Below, piece by piece: positions 41,028-50,713 of a DNA stretch of 64,000 nt. The stretch's first letter is position 1, and every line of letters starts with the position of its first letter. The stretch spans positions 1 to 64,000 of the forward strand of contig NZ_VJZR01000007.1 of assembly GCF_007097365.1 (NCBI RefSeq), read 5' to 3'. A program made the position numbers and the translations under genes. The notes under the pieces are model-generated. The model had not been told where the DNA came from. It worked only from the letters and a program-made list of their open reading frames with translations, and made no database searches. Source of the DNA: Flavobacterium franklandianum (GTDB lineage: Bacteria > Bacteroidota > Bacteroidia > Flavobacteriales > Flavobacteriaceae).

Positions 41028-43400
41028 TTGGAAAGTAAAAAAAACAATTTCAACATTCAGCAAGAAATATTAAAATACCTTTCTTATTGGAAATGGATTC
41101 TTTTGTCGGTATTTATGGCAATAGCCATCAGTTTTTTTTATTTAAGGTATGCCAACGATGTATATCAAACCAGCGCCAAAATTAAAATCCTAGATAACTC
41201 AAATACGGCTTTTAAATTACCAACAGATAATATTTCTATTTTTGGAAATAATGAGATTAGCAAAGGAAATGAAATCGTAATAATGAAATCTTCCCGAATA
41301 ATAGGTGCTGTTGTTGATCGTTTGAACTTGACAACAGAAATTTATAGTGTAGGAAGAATTAAATCTATCGAAAAATGGAAAAATGTACCCTTTAGCGTAA
41401 TTTGGGCTAAAGAAAATGATTCCTTGTCTAAAAAACAGATTTTGCTTCAAATTGTGTTGACAAAAAGTGGCTATGTGATAAAAGGAAGTGGTGTAGAATA
41501 TAAATTTGGGCAGACCAATTTTAGTGCTGCCATTCCCTTCAAAATAATGCTTAAAAACAAGGAATTATTAAATAGAACCAATGGAAATGAATACCAAATA
41601 GCTTTAAAAACAAGAAAAAGTGTTATCCAATCTATATCGAGTACTATTGTCATTGATTATGTAGCTAAACAAAGCGACATCTTAAGCCTTACTCTAAATG
41701 GATCAAACAAAGAAAAAATTAGTGCTATTGTCAATACTTTAATTGATGTATTTAATCAAGATGGTATTCAGGACCGACAACTTGTATCCAAAAAAACTAT
41801 CGAATTTGTTGATGATCGATTTAATTATCTATTTAGGGAACTGGATTCAATAGAAACCTCTAAAGCCAATTTTAAAAAGGAAAAAGGGTTTAGCTATATT
41901 GAATCCGATGCTACTGTTTTAATGCAAAACAATAATGATTCGAAAGCAAAAGTGCTCTTTTCTAATACACAAATAGTATTAGCAAAATTGATGATGGATG
42001 CTTTGAATAAAAACAAAGGTTTAGAATTATTACCCTCTAATATTGGAATAGAAAACGGTGAAGTAAATGGATTGGTTACAAATTACAACGAACAAATTTT
42101 AAAACGCAATAAGCAAATACTTGCTGGCGGGGGAGAATCAAATCCTATAGTTAAGGAAACAACAAGTTTGGCTTTACAAATAAAAAATAACCTAAGGGCC
42201 TCCCTGATTGGCTATCAAAATGTATTGAAATTCAACGAAAAGGAATCCATAAGAATTAGTGGTGTTGAAAAGGAAAATTACAGTTTGGTTCCTTTTAATG
42301 AGAAAGGCATTCATTCCATCCAAAGGCAGCAAGCCATAAAAGAATCTTTGTACATTTTATTGCTGCAAAAAAGAGAAGAAGCAGCCATAAATTTAGCTAT
42401 AACAAACCCCTCTATTAAAGTTGTTGATTTTGCAATTTTTTCTACAAGCCCCATCGCACCAGACCGAAGCTTAATTTTTATTGCAGCACTTCTTTTGGGT
42501 TTATTAGTTCCTATTGGGTTCATTTTTGTTTACTATTCATTAGATACTAAAATAAATAATAAGGAAGATTTAGAGTTATTACTACCCGGTGTTCCAGTAA
42601 TTGCAGAAATCCCTTTTATTGAAACAGAAAACAAAACAATACGGTTTTTGGATCGATCCATATTATCTGAATCTTTTAGAATCCTACGAAATAACCTCAA
42701 TTATATTAACCCTAAAACAGACCGAGGTTCTATAATATTCGTTACTTCAACGATAAAAGGAGAAGGAAAGACATTCGTCTCCTTAAATTTAGCAATTACA
42801 CTTTCAACACTTGGTAAAAAAGTAATTTTAATTGGAGCTGATTTAAGAAACCCACAATTACATCGAAAATTAGATCTTGAACGACCAAACCTAAAAGGGA
42901 TTACTAATTATTTATATGATACAAGTATAAAAATAGATGATATAAAAGCGAGTCATTTACCAGATACTAATATTAATTTTGACATCATTTTTTCAGGTAA
43001 TATCCCCCCAAATCCTGCTGAATTATTATCAAATGGTCGATTTGAATTGTTATTGAATGAAATAAAAAACGACTATGATTATATTATTGTTGATACTGCT
43101 CCCACCTTATTAGTTGCCGACACGACTCTAATTACACATTTAGCCGATACGGTACTTTATGTTACTCGTGCGAATTTTACCGAAAAAAAGCTTCTTAAAT
43201 TTATCTCCAATTTAAAGACGTTAAACACGATTAAAAATATGGGTATTATTCTAAATAATGTAGGACAAAATAAAGGGTACGGATACGGTTATTCTTATAA
43301 TTATGGGTATGGATATGGCTATGATAATGACCCAATTGTTAACACATCTTTACAATATAAAATAAAGAAATGGTTTAGGAGTGTTTTAAAAAGTAGTTAA
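41028..43400 (+). CDS. Wzc-like polysaccharide copolymerase / tyrosine autokinase (copy 3)
   Basis: 790 residues. Wzz domain with transmembrane helices near 24-42 and 485-507, then a BY-kinase domain: Walker A KGEGKTF near residue 578, A' motif GADLRNPQ (Asn where copies 1 and 2 have Lys), Walker B IIVDTAPT, and a Tyr-Gly-rich tail near 750-770. The frame has no ATG before residue 30. The only good start is the TTG at 41028, preceded in frame by just three codons after the upstream stop (ATC, ATT, CCA). That start keeps the conserved first helix. Cotranscribed with the Wza copy just upstream and ended by the terminator at 43424. Confidence 0.88.
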   Translation: MESKKNNFNIQQEILKYLSYWKWILLSVFMAIAISFFYLRYANDVYQTSAKIKILDNSNTAFKLPTDNISIFGNNEISKGNEIVIMKSSRIIGAVVDRLNLTTEIYSVGRIKSIEKWKNVPFSVIWAKENDSLSKKQILLQIVLTKSGYVIKGSGVEYKFGQTNFSAAIPFKIMLKNKELLNRTNGNEYQIALKTRKSVIQSISSTIVIDYVAKQSDILSLTLNGSNKEKISAIVNTLIDVFNQDGIQDRQLVSKKTIEFVDDRFNYLFRELDSIETSKANFKKEKGFSYIESDATVLMQNNNDSKAKVLFSNTQIVLAKLMMDALNKNKGLELLPSNIGIENGEVNGLVTNYNEQILKRNKQILAGGGESNPIVKETTSLALQIKNNLRASLIGYQNVLKFNEKESIRISGVEKENYSLVPFNEKGIHSIQRQQAIKESLYILLLQKREEAAINLAITNPSIKVVDFAIFSTSPIAPDRSLIFIAALLLGLLVPIGFIFVYYSLDTKINNKEDLELLLPGVPVIAEIPFIETENKTIRFLDRSILSESFRILRNNLNYINPKTDRGSIIFVTSTIKGEGKTFVSLNLAITLSTLGKKVILIGADLRNPQLHRKLDLERPNLKGITNYLYDTSIKIDDIKASHLPDTNINFDIIFSGNIPPNPAELLSNGRFELLLNEIKNDYDYIIVDTAPTLLVADTTLITHLADTVLYVTRANFTEKKLLKFISNLKTLNTIKNMGIILNNVGQNKGYGYGYSYNYGYGYGYDNDPIVNTSLQYKIKKWFRSVLKSS

Positions 43401-43423
43401 TTGAAGTTTAATTCATTCAACAT

Positions 43424-43456
43424 AAAAAAAGCAAAGACTCCGTCTTTGCTTTTTTA
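43424..43456. terminator. bidirectional terminator between convergent clusters
   Basis: GCAAAGAC (43431-43438) pairs with GTCTTTGC (43442-43449) around a 3-base loop, with seven A residues before and seven T after. It can serve both wzc copy 3 (+) and the minus-strand cluster that ends at 43551. Confidence 0.88.
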
Positions 43457-43550
43457 TTCTTAGTTCAATTCATAAAAAAATGAAGTTTGCTTAATTGATA
43501 AATGCTTTTTTCAATGGAATTGATTCCTACTAGAGACTACTAAATTAGAG

Positions 43551-44264
43551 TTAGTACGTTTTAAACTTTAGATTTCCACTATTGATTTTGATTACTTTAT
43601 TTTTTTTCAAAATCTTTTCATTTTTTGCTGCTGTTTCAACAAGGTTATTATACTTAATAATTTTTCCTGGATTGCCAACAACTGTTGCTCTGTCAGGAAT
43701 ATCATTTATGACTACCGTACCAGCTCCTACGGTACACCATTTACCGATTTTTATCCCAGGAATTACAATGACTCCCGCGCCTAAATGGGATCCTAAGCCA
43801 ATGCTAACGTTTCCTGACAAAGTAACATTTGGTGAAATATGGACAAAATCGTCTATACAACACTCGTGTTCTATTATAGCTGCTGTGTTAATAATCACGT
43901 GATTTCCAATTTTTGCATCGGCATTGATAATCGCCCGTAGCATAATCACAGATCCAAATCCTACTGTTGCAGATGGTGAAACAAAAGCCGTTTGGTGTAT
44001 GCTGCTAAAAAAATTATAATCACTAAATCTCAAACTAATATTTTTTCTTGTTAGATTGTTTCCAATGGCTATAATCAAAGCTACATCGGGCGCTGGTTTT
44101 ACTATACCGGTAGCGTTAACTATCGGTATATAGCCAAGATTATCACTTTTTGGTGCATCATCAATAAGTGCTTCAATTTTACAATTAGTATTTAATACCA
44201 ATTCTGTAACTGCCTTACCGTGGCCACTGGCGCCAAAAACATATAGCTTTCTATTTTCTTCCAT
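43551..44264 (-). CDS. PglD-like sugar N-acetyltransferase
   Basis: 237 residues. The N-terminal domain YVFGASGHGKAV (about 8-19) is the substrate-binding fold of the NeuD/PglD family. A left-handed beta-helix of hexapeptide repeats (about 90-200) follows. His133 in the IEHEC segment matches the catalytic His of PglD. It should acetylate the C4 amino group of UDP-4-amino-6-deoxy-GlcNAc to give UDP-diacetylbacillosamine, or a close analogue. Its start overlaps the end of the fusion gene by 14 bases. The C-terminal ~35 residues are a Lys/Asn-rich extension beyond the usual family end. Last gene of the minus-strand cluster. Confidence 0.87.
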   Translation of the reverse strand: MEENRKLYVFGASGHGKAVTELVLNTNCKIEALIDDAPKSDNLGYIPIVNATGIVKPAPDVALIIAIGNNLTRKNISLRFSDYNFFSSIHQTAFVSPSATVGFGSVIMLRAIINADAKIGNHVIINTAAIIEHECCIDDFVHISPNVTLSGNVSIGLGSHLGAGVIVIPGIKIGKWCTVGAGTVVINDIPDRATVVGNPGKIIKYNNLVETAAKNEKILKKNKVIKINSGNLKFKTY

Positions 44265-46032
44265 AAAAGGGCTCTATTATTGTGCTGTTTGTGGCGTTAA
44301 TATCTTCAACATTAAACACTTTTTGTAGGGTCTTAAAAATAATTTTAATGTCTAAACCTAAGGATTGCTGTTCAATATACCAAAGGTCATATTTTAACTT
44401 AGTATCCCAACCTATTGCATTTCTTCCATTAATTTGTGCCCAACCTGTAATTCCTGGTTTTACATTGTGTCTTTTTTTTTGGGGTTCCGTATAGAAGTTC
44501 AAATATTCCGGTAATAGGGGTCTTGGACCCACTAGGCTCATATCTCCTTTAATTACATTTACCAATTGTGGAAGTTCATCTAGTGAGGCATTGCGAATCC
44601 ATTTTCCTATTGTTGTCAGTCTTTTCGCGTCTGGTAGTAAATGGCCATTTGCATCTTTTTTATCGTTCATCGTTTTGAACTTCATTATTGTGAATAATTT
44701 CCCTCCAATTCCTGGACGTTTTTGAAAGAAAAATACAGACCCCCTATTAGCAAAAAATAAAAAGATAAAAACCATACAAAATAATGGGGATAATGCAATT
44801 AATCCAAAAAACGCAAAATTAAAATCCAAAAAAGGTTTGAGACACTTTCTATAGATACTCCATTTTTTCTTGTTTTTCTGTTTTATCTCTACTTGTTTGT
44901 ATTCTTCCAAAATAGCATTCCACATTTTTTTTTGTTCGTATCGAGAGATTATCATTTCTCTAGCATTCGATTGTAGCACATCAAAAAAATCTTTTTCATC
45001 AATTAATTTAAAAACAGCTTTTACAATTGCTTCACTATTTTTTACAGGAATTATAATCCCGTTTTTTCCATCTATTATAATTTCGTTGCACCCATTTATA
45101 TCAGTTACAATGGAGGGTAAGCCCATAGCACCAGCTTGCAGGACAACATTAGGAAATCCTTCTCTATAACTAGCAAAAACTAATGCTTTACTAATAGCCA
45201 GATAGGATCTAATATCATTTTGATACCCTACAAAAAGAATGTTTTTGTTTGCTTCTATCTCTTCTTGGGTGGAGATATCAAGCGGATCTAAATCCTTTTC
45301 TTCCATGCCCACCAAAAGGAGTTTTACCCTTGAATTTTGTTGTATTATTTTTTTGAAAGCTAGAACAACTTCGTTAATTCCTTTATCCCCAACTAAACGT
45401 CCTAAAAAAACATAAACAAAATCTTCCTCTTCAATACCCAACTCTATTTTTAAGAATTTTTGTCTGGTTTGTGAAACTTGTTCTGGCGAAAAATGTTTTG
45501 TGTCGATTCCGTTTGAACTCCCATTACCAATGATTTTCAATTTTATAGGGTTGGTAAATTGGTTTGCCACAATAAAATCATACAACCCTTTTGAGTTAGG
45601 ATATACCCTAGTAGCACATTTATAAGTAAGTTTTTCAACCCTTTCTAATAGATTGCGTTTCATTCCTTTTGCTTCCATCAATGGCAATCCGGCTACCGTG
45701 TGCAATCTAATTGGTACACCGGCACATTTTGATGCAATCATTGCTAGTATTCCTGCTTTTGGGGTGTGTGAATGAACGATTAATGGATTTTCTCTTTTTA
45801 GAAATAAATACAATTTTACAACTGCTATTGCATCACGAATGGGTGTTATTTTGCGTGACATTTCAATAGTAAATGTTTTCACACTTTCTTTATTTCCGAT
45901 TTTTTTTAAATAGTCCTCTTCTGAAGCTACTGCGGTCACTTCATAAAAGGAATTCATATAATTTAATTGGCCGGATAACAATAAATCTAATGAGAGAGGC
46001 ACGGTAGTGATTCGTATTAATTTATTATCCAT
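44251..46032 (-). CDS. fusion: family 4 glycosyltransferase + PglC-type phosphoglycosyl transferase
   Basis: About 593 residues from the ATG at 46032 (ATGs at 46080 and 46089 add up to 19 residues). The N-terminal ~380 residues are a PglA-like GT4: HSHTPKAGILAMIA, the FLGRLVGDKG loop, and SYREGFPNVVLQAGA. The C-terminal ~205 residues are a complete monotopic PGT: re-entrant hydrophobic helix, the FFQKRPGIGGKLF loop, the Asp-Glu dyad in SLDELPQL (about 504-505 counted from 46089), GPRP and KPGITGWAQING. One polypeptide could thus load the first sugar-phosphate on undecaprenyl phosphate and add the second sugar. No stop or frameshift separates the halves. The adjacent pglD-like gene suggests a bacillosamine-type first sugar. 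Confidence 0.88.
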   Translation of the reverse strand: MDNKLIRITTVPLSLDLLLSGQLNYMNSFYEVTAVASEEDYLKKIGNKESVKTFTIEMSRKITPIRDAIAVVKLYLFLKRENPLIVHSHTPKAGILAMIASKCAGVPIRLHTVAGLPLMEAKGMKRNLLERVEKLTYKCATRVYPNSKGLYDFIVANQFTNPIKLKIIGNGSSNGIDTKHFSPEQVSQTRQKFLKIELGIEEEDFVYVFLGRLVGDKGINEVVLAFKKIIQQNSRVKLLLVGMEEKDLDPLDISTQEEIEANKNILFVGYQNDIRSYLAISKALVFASYREGFPNVVLQAGAMGLPSIVTDINGCNEIIIDGKNGIIIPVKNSEAIVKAVFKLIDEKDFFDVLQSNAREMIISRYEQKKMWNAILEEYKQVEIKQKNKKKWSIYRKCLKPFLDFNFAFFGLIALSPLFCMVFIFLFFANRGSVFFFQKRPGIGGKLFTIMKFKTMNDKKDANGHLLPDAKRLTTIGKWIRNASLDELPQLVNVIKGDMSLVGPRPLLPEYLNFYTEPQKKRHNVKPGITGWAQINGRNAIGWDTKLKYDLWYIEQQSLGLDIKIIFKTLQKVFNVEDINATNSTIIEPFYGRK

Positions 46033-46280
46033 TTTTTTTATATCCATATACGGTGATCCGATACTATTTATTAGAGGCATTACACTCATTGCTACATTTA
46101 AAAAAATAATAAAAACATTAATTTAAATCTGGCATAAATGCAACGGCAAGGCTACTTTTTAATAAAATTAATACCAATATTCGAGGTATATATACTCTAT
46201 TAAAAACCTTTACAATAATTTAAAACGGAGATGGATTATGCTATTAAAAACCGTATAAATTGTTAAGAAATAACAATGAT

Positions 46281-47426
46281 TTATGCCTCGGATTCTAGCG
46301 ATTGACGGTATGAAAAATGCCAAAAGATATAAATAATCAAACCGGGTAAAAACATATTTCGCATTCGAATAATAATACCTAAATTTCCCAAAGTTTGAGA
46401 AAAGGCAAGCGTACCAATGATTAAAAAATAAACCATTCCTTGAATAACAAATGGTGCACTTTTAAAAGTCTGCAAAGGTTTGTTTTTAAGCACCGAAAAA
46501 GATAATATTAATAATAGTAAATTTTCAAACGATGCTAAAAGGGCAGGAATTCCATTAATGTCAAAAAAGAAAGGACGGTAGAGAAAAGTAAAAACCTTAA
46601 GAGGAAAAGGATAGGAGGAAATATCGACAGAAGAACCGGTGTGAGACCTACTCAACAAAGCTCCTTTTTCTTGTGAAAATTTATCAAAACTATCCAAAGA
46701 GGCTTCTTCAATTTTAGCAAACTCCAATACCTTTGGAACAATGGCTATGGCAATAGCAATCATCACCCCAAAAAATAAAACACGTTGTACCAATGAAATA
46801 TTTCGTCCTGAAAAATAAGCGATACCAAATCCTAAAAGCATAAACAATGTGATGTGGGGTCTAATAAAATAGGACAACGCTAATCCCAAAACAATCATTG
46901 GCATTCTCTTGATAGGCTGAATTAATCCATAAATAAAGATTGCAATACAGAAAAAAAGCAAAGTGTCTTTACCAACACCACAACTCCAAAAATGCAAATT
47001 AGGAAGGAAAAACAAAAGCGGAAATAAATAATACTCTTTATATTTTGGGTCATTTGGAATCAATTCAACCGCCATCACATAAAAATAGGCCAATCCAATG
47101 AAACCAATTAAACTGTATAGCATCGTCCCTGTAAAATAGGATAAATCTAAAACATTGGATGGATAATAATTTAAGGCAAAAATAAAATATGTTCCCTGAT
47201 CTTGGGTTAATGAATAGATAAAATCAGTGTAAGACATCAATTTAGCTTGTTTCCAATAGCCAATTGCATCACCCTGAACAAAAAAACAAAAATAAATTCC
47301 AAAAAGTATATGAAAAAGAAACAATTTTTTTAGCGTCTTCAAATTCTCTACCGAGATTTTTGCTGCAAAACTTTGAATAAATAAATACCCTACTACAAAT
47401 ATTAAAGCTAAAATTAAAATATTCAT
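46281..47426 (-). CDS. multi-pass membrane protein, polymerase candidate
   Basis: 381 residues with about nine to ten transmembrane helices. There is no decisive motif. The FFLPNLHFWSCGVGKDTLLFFCIAIF stretch spans a loop and helix near residues 158-183, and the PHITLFMLLGFG helix follows an Arg-rich loop, which is reminiscent of Wzy/EpsG-like proteins in flavobacterial glycan clusters. It lies between an acyltransferase and the fusion transferase and is the only protein in the minus-strand cluster with a polymerase-like topology, so Wzy is the best guess. It starts 3 bases after the upstream acyltransferase gene ends. Confidence 0.6.
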   Translation of the reverse strand: MNILILALIFVVGYLFIQSFAAKISVENLKTLKKLFLFHILFGIYFCFFVQGDAIGYWKQAKLMSYTDFIYSLTQDQGTYFIFALNYYPSNVLDLSYFTGTMLYSLIGFIGLAYFYVMAVELIPNDPKYKEYYLFPLLFFLPNLHFWSCGVGKDTLLFFCIAIFIYGLIQPIKRMPMIVLGLALSYFIRPHITLFMLLGFGIAYFSGRNISLVQRVLFFGVMIAIAIAIVPKVLEFAKIEEASLDSFDKFSQEKGALLSRSHTGSSVDISSYPFPLKVFTFLYRPFFFDINGIPALLASFENLLLLILSFSVLKNKPLQTFKSAPFVIQGMVYFLIIGTLAFSQTLGNLGIIIRMRNMFLPGLIIYIFWHFSYRQSLESEA

Positions 47427-47429
47427 ATT

Positions 47430-48476
47430 TTACTTAATTAATTTAGATTTTATGAGTTGAATTGCCTTTTTTTCAAAAACTAAATAATACCCATACCCGA
47501 CAAAACAAGAAAGAATCAATACTAGAACCAATGCAGTTATTACTCCTACAATTGTTGTAATTTTTGGAAAGAATCGTATTAAAATCATTTGCAAAAAATT
47601 GTGTATTAAATAAATGGAATACGTTGCATTGCCCACCATCATCATCACAGACGCTTTACTAATTTTGAAATCAGGAATGCGTATTGCTATAAAAATACTT
47701 AAAAAAGCCACTATTGAAAACAATATATTTGCGTCATGAGTAAAGAATTTTAAATTGTTAAATGTACAATAGAAGAAAGACAAAAACGCTAAAATAAGCA
47801 TCAAAAATAAAAGGCGTATATTTATTTTAATTTTTCTAACCACTACTTCTGCTAGAACAAAACCTAAAATAAATTCGATATTGTAAGGCGAAAATAACGT
47901 TCTAAAAAGAGGAATCTTCAAAAATTGTAAGGAAGCGAAAGGTGTGTATGTAAAGATAATTATTGCTGAGGTCCATATTAAAACAAACCAATTCCAACCC
48001 TTTTTCGAATAAAATGAGATGCTAAACAAAAGATAAAATAAGAGTTCAAAGGAAAGCGTCCAAGCAACCGATAGCGCTGGATTTCCGTGGGGAATCAGGG
48101 TCAATGAAGTTAGGGTGCTAATGTCTCTGTTGCTATTAGAAAATCCGGGTAAAAAGGTATAAAGTAGCAACATAAAAATCCCAACGGGAAGATAGGGAAC
48201 ATAAATTCGCACGAGTCTGTTTTTGAGATAATTGCTGAAAGAATTGGGTTCGTTATACTTATTATAAGCCGAATACGTTATTATAAATCCGGACAATACA
48301 AAGAAGAAATCCACTCCAGATTTCCCTAGATAAGCGATATAGTCCAGAAAAGGATATTGTATTTTATGATAATATTTTATGGAGCCAATGGTATGATGCA
48401 ATACCACCATCAAAGCGGCTGTGCCCCTAAATAGCTGTAAGATATCTAGATATTGATTTTTTGGCACGCTATTCAT
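47430..48476 (-). CDS. acyltransferase family 3 membrane protein (O-acetylation)
   Basis: 348 residues with about ten transmembrane helices. The N-terminus has the family signature: LQLFRGTAALMVVLHHTIG (about 14-32) with the conserved Arg and His, then SGVDFFFVLSGFIITYS (about 53-69). Such enzymes move acetyl groups across the membrane onto sugar hydroxyls of O-antigens or exopolysaccharides. It overlaps the upstream glycosyltransferase by 8 bases, so it belongs to the same operon. A second member is encoded at 50714-51823. Modified sugar unknown. Confidence 0.87.
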   Translation of the reverse strand: MNSVPKNQYLDILQLFRGTAALMVVLHHTIGSIKYYHKIQYPFLDYIAYLGKSGVDFFFVLSGFIITYSAYNKYNEPNSFSNYLKNRLVRIYVPYLPVGIFMLLLYTFLPGFSNSNRDISTLTSLTLIPHGNPALSVAWTLSFELLFYLLFSISFYSKKGWNWFVLIWTSAIIIFTYTPFASLQFLKIPLFRTLFSPYNIEFILGFVLAEVVVRKIKINIRLLFLMLILAFLSFFYCTFNNLKFFTHDANILFSIVAFLSIFIAIRIPDFKISKASVMMMVGNATYSIYLIHNFLQMILIRFFPKITTIVGVITALVLVLILSCFVGYGYYLVFEKKAIQLIKSKLIK

Positions 48477-49524
48477 TGGCTAAAACTGATAGGACAACTG
48501 CATGTTTTTTTTGAATGCTAAACTCTAACTCCGCCTTAATTCTGCCTTTTTTTCCTAATGTTTCTCTCAATGTACTATCTTCAATTAGTTGGTTTATTCT
48601 CACCAACCATTGCGCTTCTTCGTGAACTAAAAACCCATTTACACCCTCATCAATCACGTCTATATTCATCCCAACTGCTGAGGCCACTACAGGAACTCCA
48701 CAGCCCATATATTGAATTAATTTGTAGGCACATTTTCCTAATTCCCAAGGGGTATTTTCGAGTGGCATAATTCCAATGTCAAAATTAGAAATCGATGCTA
48801 CTTCAGTATCTTCGGTCCATTTCAGGTATTTAACTTTGTCTCCCAATCCCAAATCTTGGGTTGAACCAACTATATGCAATTCGACATTATCTGTGTCCAG
48901 TATTTTCGAAAAAAGAACAGTTCTATTTTTGATATATTTAAATGTGGATGGAGATCCAATCCAACCAATAATTACTTTAGAACTAGCATATTTTTTTTTG
49001 GCTGTGTATAAATCGGTATTGATAACCGTTGGAAGTAGCACTATCTTTTTTGCTCCAGAAACTTTGGCTCTTTCAGCCAAATAACTATTTCCTACTACAA
49101 CACAACCGCTGTATTTCATCACTTTATTAATTTTGTTTTTTAAACAAAATGCGATTAATTTATTTGTACTTAAATCATAATTATGAAAGATGGCGTCATC
49201 ATAATCGACTATGTATTTTACCTTTAAGAGATGTAACGCCTTTTCGAACCAACTAAAAAAATAGGGGAAAAGTTCTTTCTCAATAATGATTTTATCAAAT
49301 TTATAAATAGAAAACAGTATTATAAATCGGGTTAGATAGAATTTTAGAAGCTTTCGTTTTGCTATTCGTTTACCAGAATACAGGTTAATTAAATAATCCT
49401 CATCAAAAAAGGGGCTAACACTGACCGAGATTCCTTTTGCTTCCAAAAAAGGGAAATATTGGTAACTCCGCAATCGACTACTCGCTCCGTTCCGGCTGTA
49501 TTTTGTTAAATAGAGTACTTTCAT
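48469..49524 (-). CDS. family 4-like glycosyltransferase
   Basis: 351 residues. Starts with LYLTKYSRNGASSRLRSYQY, typical of a GT4 subgroup in which the Arg-rich loop follows the first strand. The VDYDDAIFHNYD segment is near residue 107. The donor-binding half has IIGWIGSPSTFKY (about 183), IGIMPLENTPWELGKCAYKLIQYMGCG (about 251-277) and a C-terminal helix. It is linked to its neighbours by overlaps of 8 and 4 bases. Adds an unknown sugar to the lipid-linked unit. Confidence 0.8.
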   Translation of the reverse strand: MKVLYLTKYSRNGASSRLRSYQYFPFLEAKGISVSVSPFFDEDYLINLYSGKRIAKRKLLKFYLTRFIILFSIYKFDKIIIEKELFPYFFSWFEKALHLLKVKYIVDYDDAIFHNYDLSTNKLIAFCLKNKINKVMKYSGCVVVGNSYLAERAKVSGAKKIVLLPTVINTDLYTAKKKYASSKVIIGWIGSPSTFKYIKNRTVLFSKILDTDNVELHIVGSTQDLGLGDKVKYLKWTEDTEVASISNFDIGIMPLENTPWELGKCAYKLIQYMGCGVPVVASAVGMNIDVIDEGVNGFLVHEEAQWLVRINQLIEDSTLRETLGKKGRIKAELEFSIQKKHAVVLSVLANE

Positions 49525-50711
49525 CTTAATTTATCTAAAGCGTTGCAATAACTCTCTGCACTTTTTTTTATGGAAAAAAAGGGAATAGCCTGTTTTCGTA
49601 TTTCCTTAAAGTTTGTTTCACCTAAACTTTCAATAAAATTCACTGCGAGATTAATGCGATTGGGATTTTGATGGTCGTATAAAAGACAGTTTGGAACACT
49701 ATTTAGAATTTGTTCTGTATCACCAATCCCGACCGAGGCGATGGTTGGTATTCCCATTAATAGGTATTCTCCCAATTTGATTGGCGCAATTCCTTGCATA
49801 CTAAATTGGGGTTCTCTAATAGCAAAGGCTATATCGGCAGCAGAAAGATAATTAGGGATTTCTGTAAAAGGAACTGTTTTTACAATAATGGATACTGCTA
49901 AATCATCGGGTATTCTTTCATTAGCAAACTCTTTGTTTACGGTTAAAATTAAAAAAATGGCATTCGCTTTTTTTTCTTGATATTGTCTAAAAATAGCCAT
50001 CATTTCGTCCCAACCATATTGGCCACCAAGCGAACCACAATAGATCAAAACTTTGGTTTGATTCGGAACACGCAATTCCTTTCTCATATTTTCTCTTTTG
50101 GCGGAATTGGGTTTAAAGAAATCAGTATTTCTACCATTGAGCACCACCGAAAATTTATTTGAATTCTTATACCCTACTGTTTGAGAATGGATATTTATGG
50201 CTTTGTGAGAACGTGTCAAAACCCCATCAGCTCGTTGCAGCATTTTAGATTCTTCTTTCTTTAAAAATTGATATTGTTTGCTATTAGGTGATAATCCTGA
50301 AAAATCAATACGCTCTTCTAATGGTAATCCATCGGCGTCAAAAACTACTTTGAAATTTTGTTTTGACATTCGATTGACCATAAGAGCCGGCATCGTGCTT
50401 CTTGGCATAACTATGGTAATGTTGTTTTTTTTGATGTATTTTTTTAAAAAAAGTATGCCTTTGTACAGTGTGAATAGGGTTCCTAAAATTGCAAAGGGTT
50501 TTCTAACAATCGCTTTAGATGTATAAATAAGATTCAAATCTTGGGCTGATTTTTGGGTTATTTCAATTCTTTCAGCTGTTCCCCAAGTAAATTGTACAAT
50601 GTGAAATTTATACTGTGATTGTGATTGCACTTGGCTCAATATAGGCATAAATAACCCTTCCATATAAGTGGTTTGTGGTCCATCCCAGGTTATGAAGAGT
50701 ACGTTTTCCAT
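49521..50711 (-). CDS. family 4-like glycosyltransferase
   Basis: 396 residues, GT-B fold. N-terminal VLFITWDGPQTTYMEGLFMP, an acceptor-side FDADGLPLEERI segment near 118, and a donor-side LIYCGSLGGQYGWDEM loop near 220. SAADIAFAIREP and PIKLGEYLLMGIPTIAS (about 310-326) contain the conserved Glu. It ends with a 4-base overlap into the next gene and starts 3 bases after the acyltransferase gene ends, so it is clearly in the same transcription unit. Specificity unknown. Confidence 0.78.
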   Translation of the reverse strand: MENVLFITWDGPQTTYMEGLFMPILSQVQSQSQYKFHIVQFTWGTAERIEITQKSAQDLNLIYTSKAIVRKPFAILGTLFTLYKGILFLKKYIKKNNITIVMPRSTMPALMVNRMSKQNFKVVFDADGLPLEERIDFSGLSPNSKQYQFLKKEESKMLQRADGVLTRSHKAINIHSQTVGYKNSNKFSVVLNGRNTDFFKPNSAKRENMRKELRVPNQTKVLIYCGSLGGQYGWDEMMAIFRQYQEKKANAIFLILTVNKEFANERIPDDLAVSIIVKTVPFTEIPNYLSAADIAFAIREPQFSMQGIAPIKLGEYLLMGIPTIASVGIGDTEQILNSVPNCLLYDHQNPNRINLAVNFIESLGETNFKEIRKQAIPFFSIKKSAESYCNALDKLR

Positions 50712-50713
50712 AA

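Noticed and set aside
46197..46252. Duplicate CTATTAAAAACC 44 bases apart upstream of the fusion gene
   Set aside because: Short, AT-rich and without further support as an operator; possibly chance.
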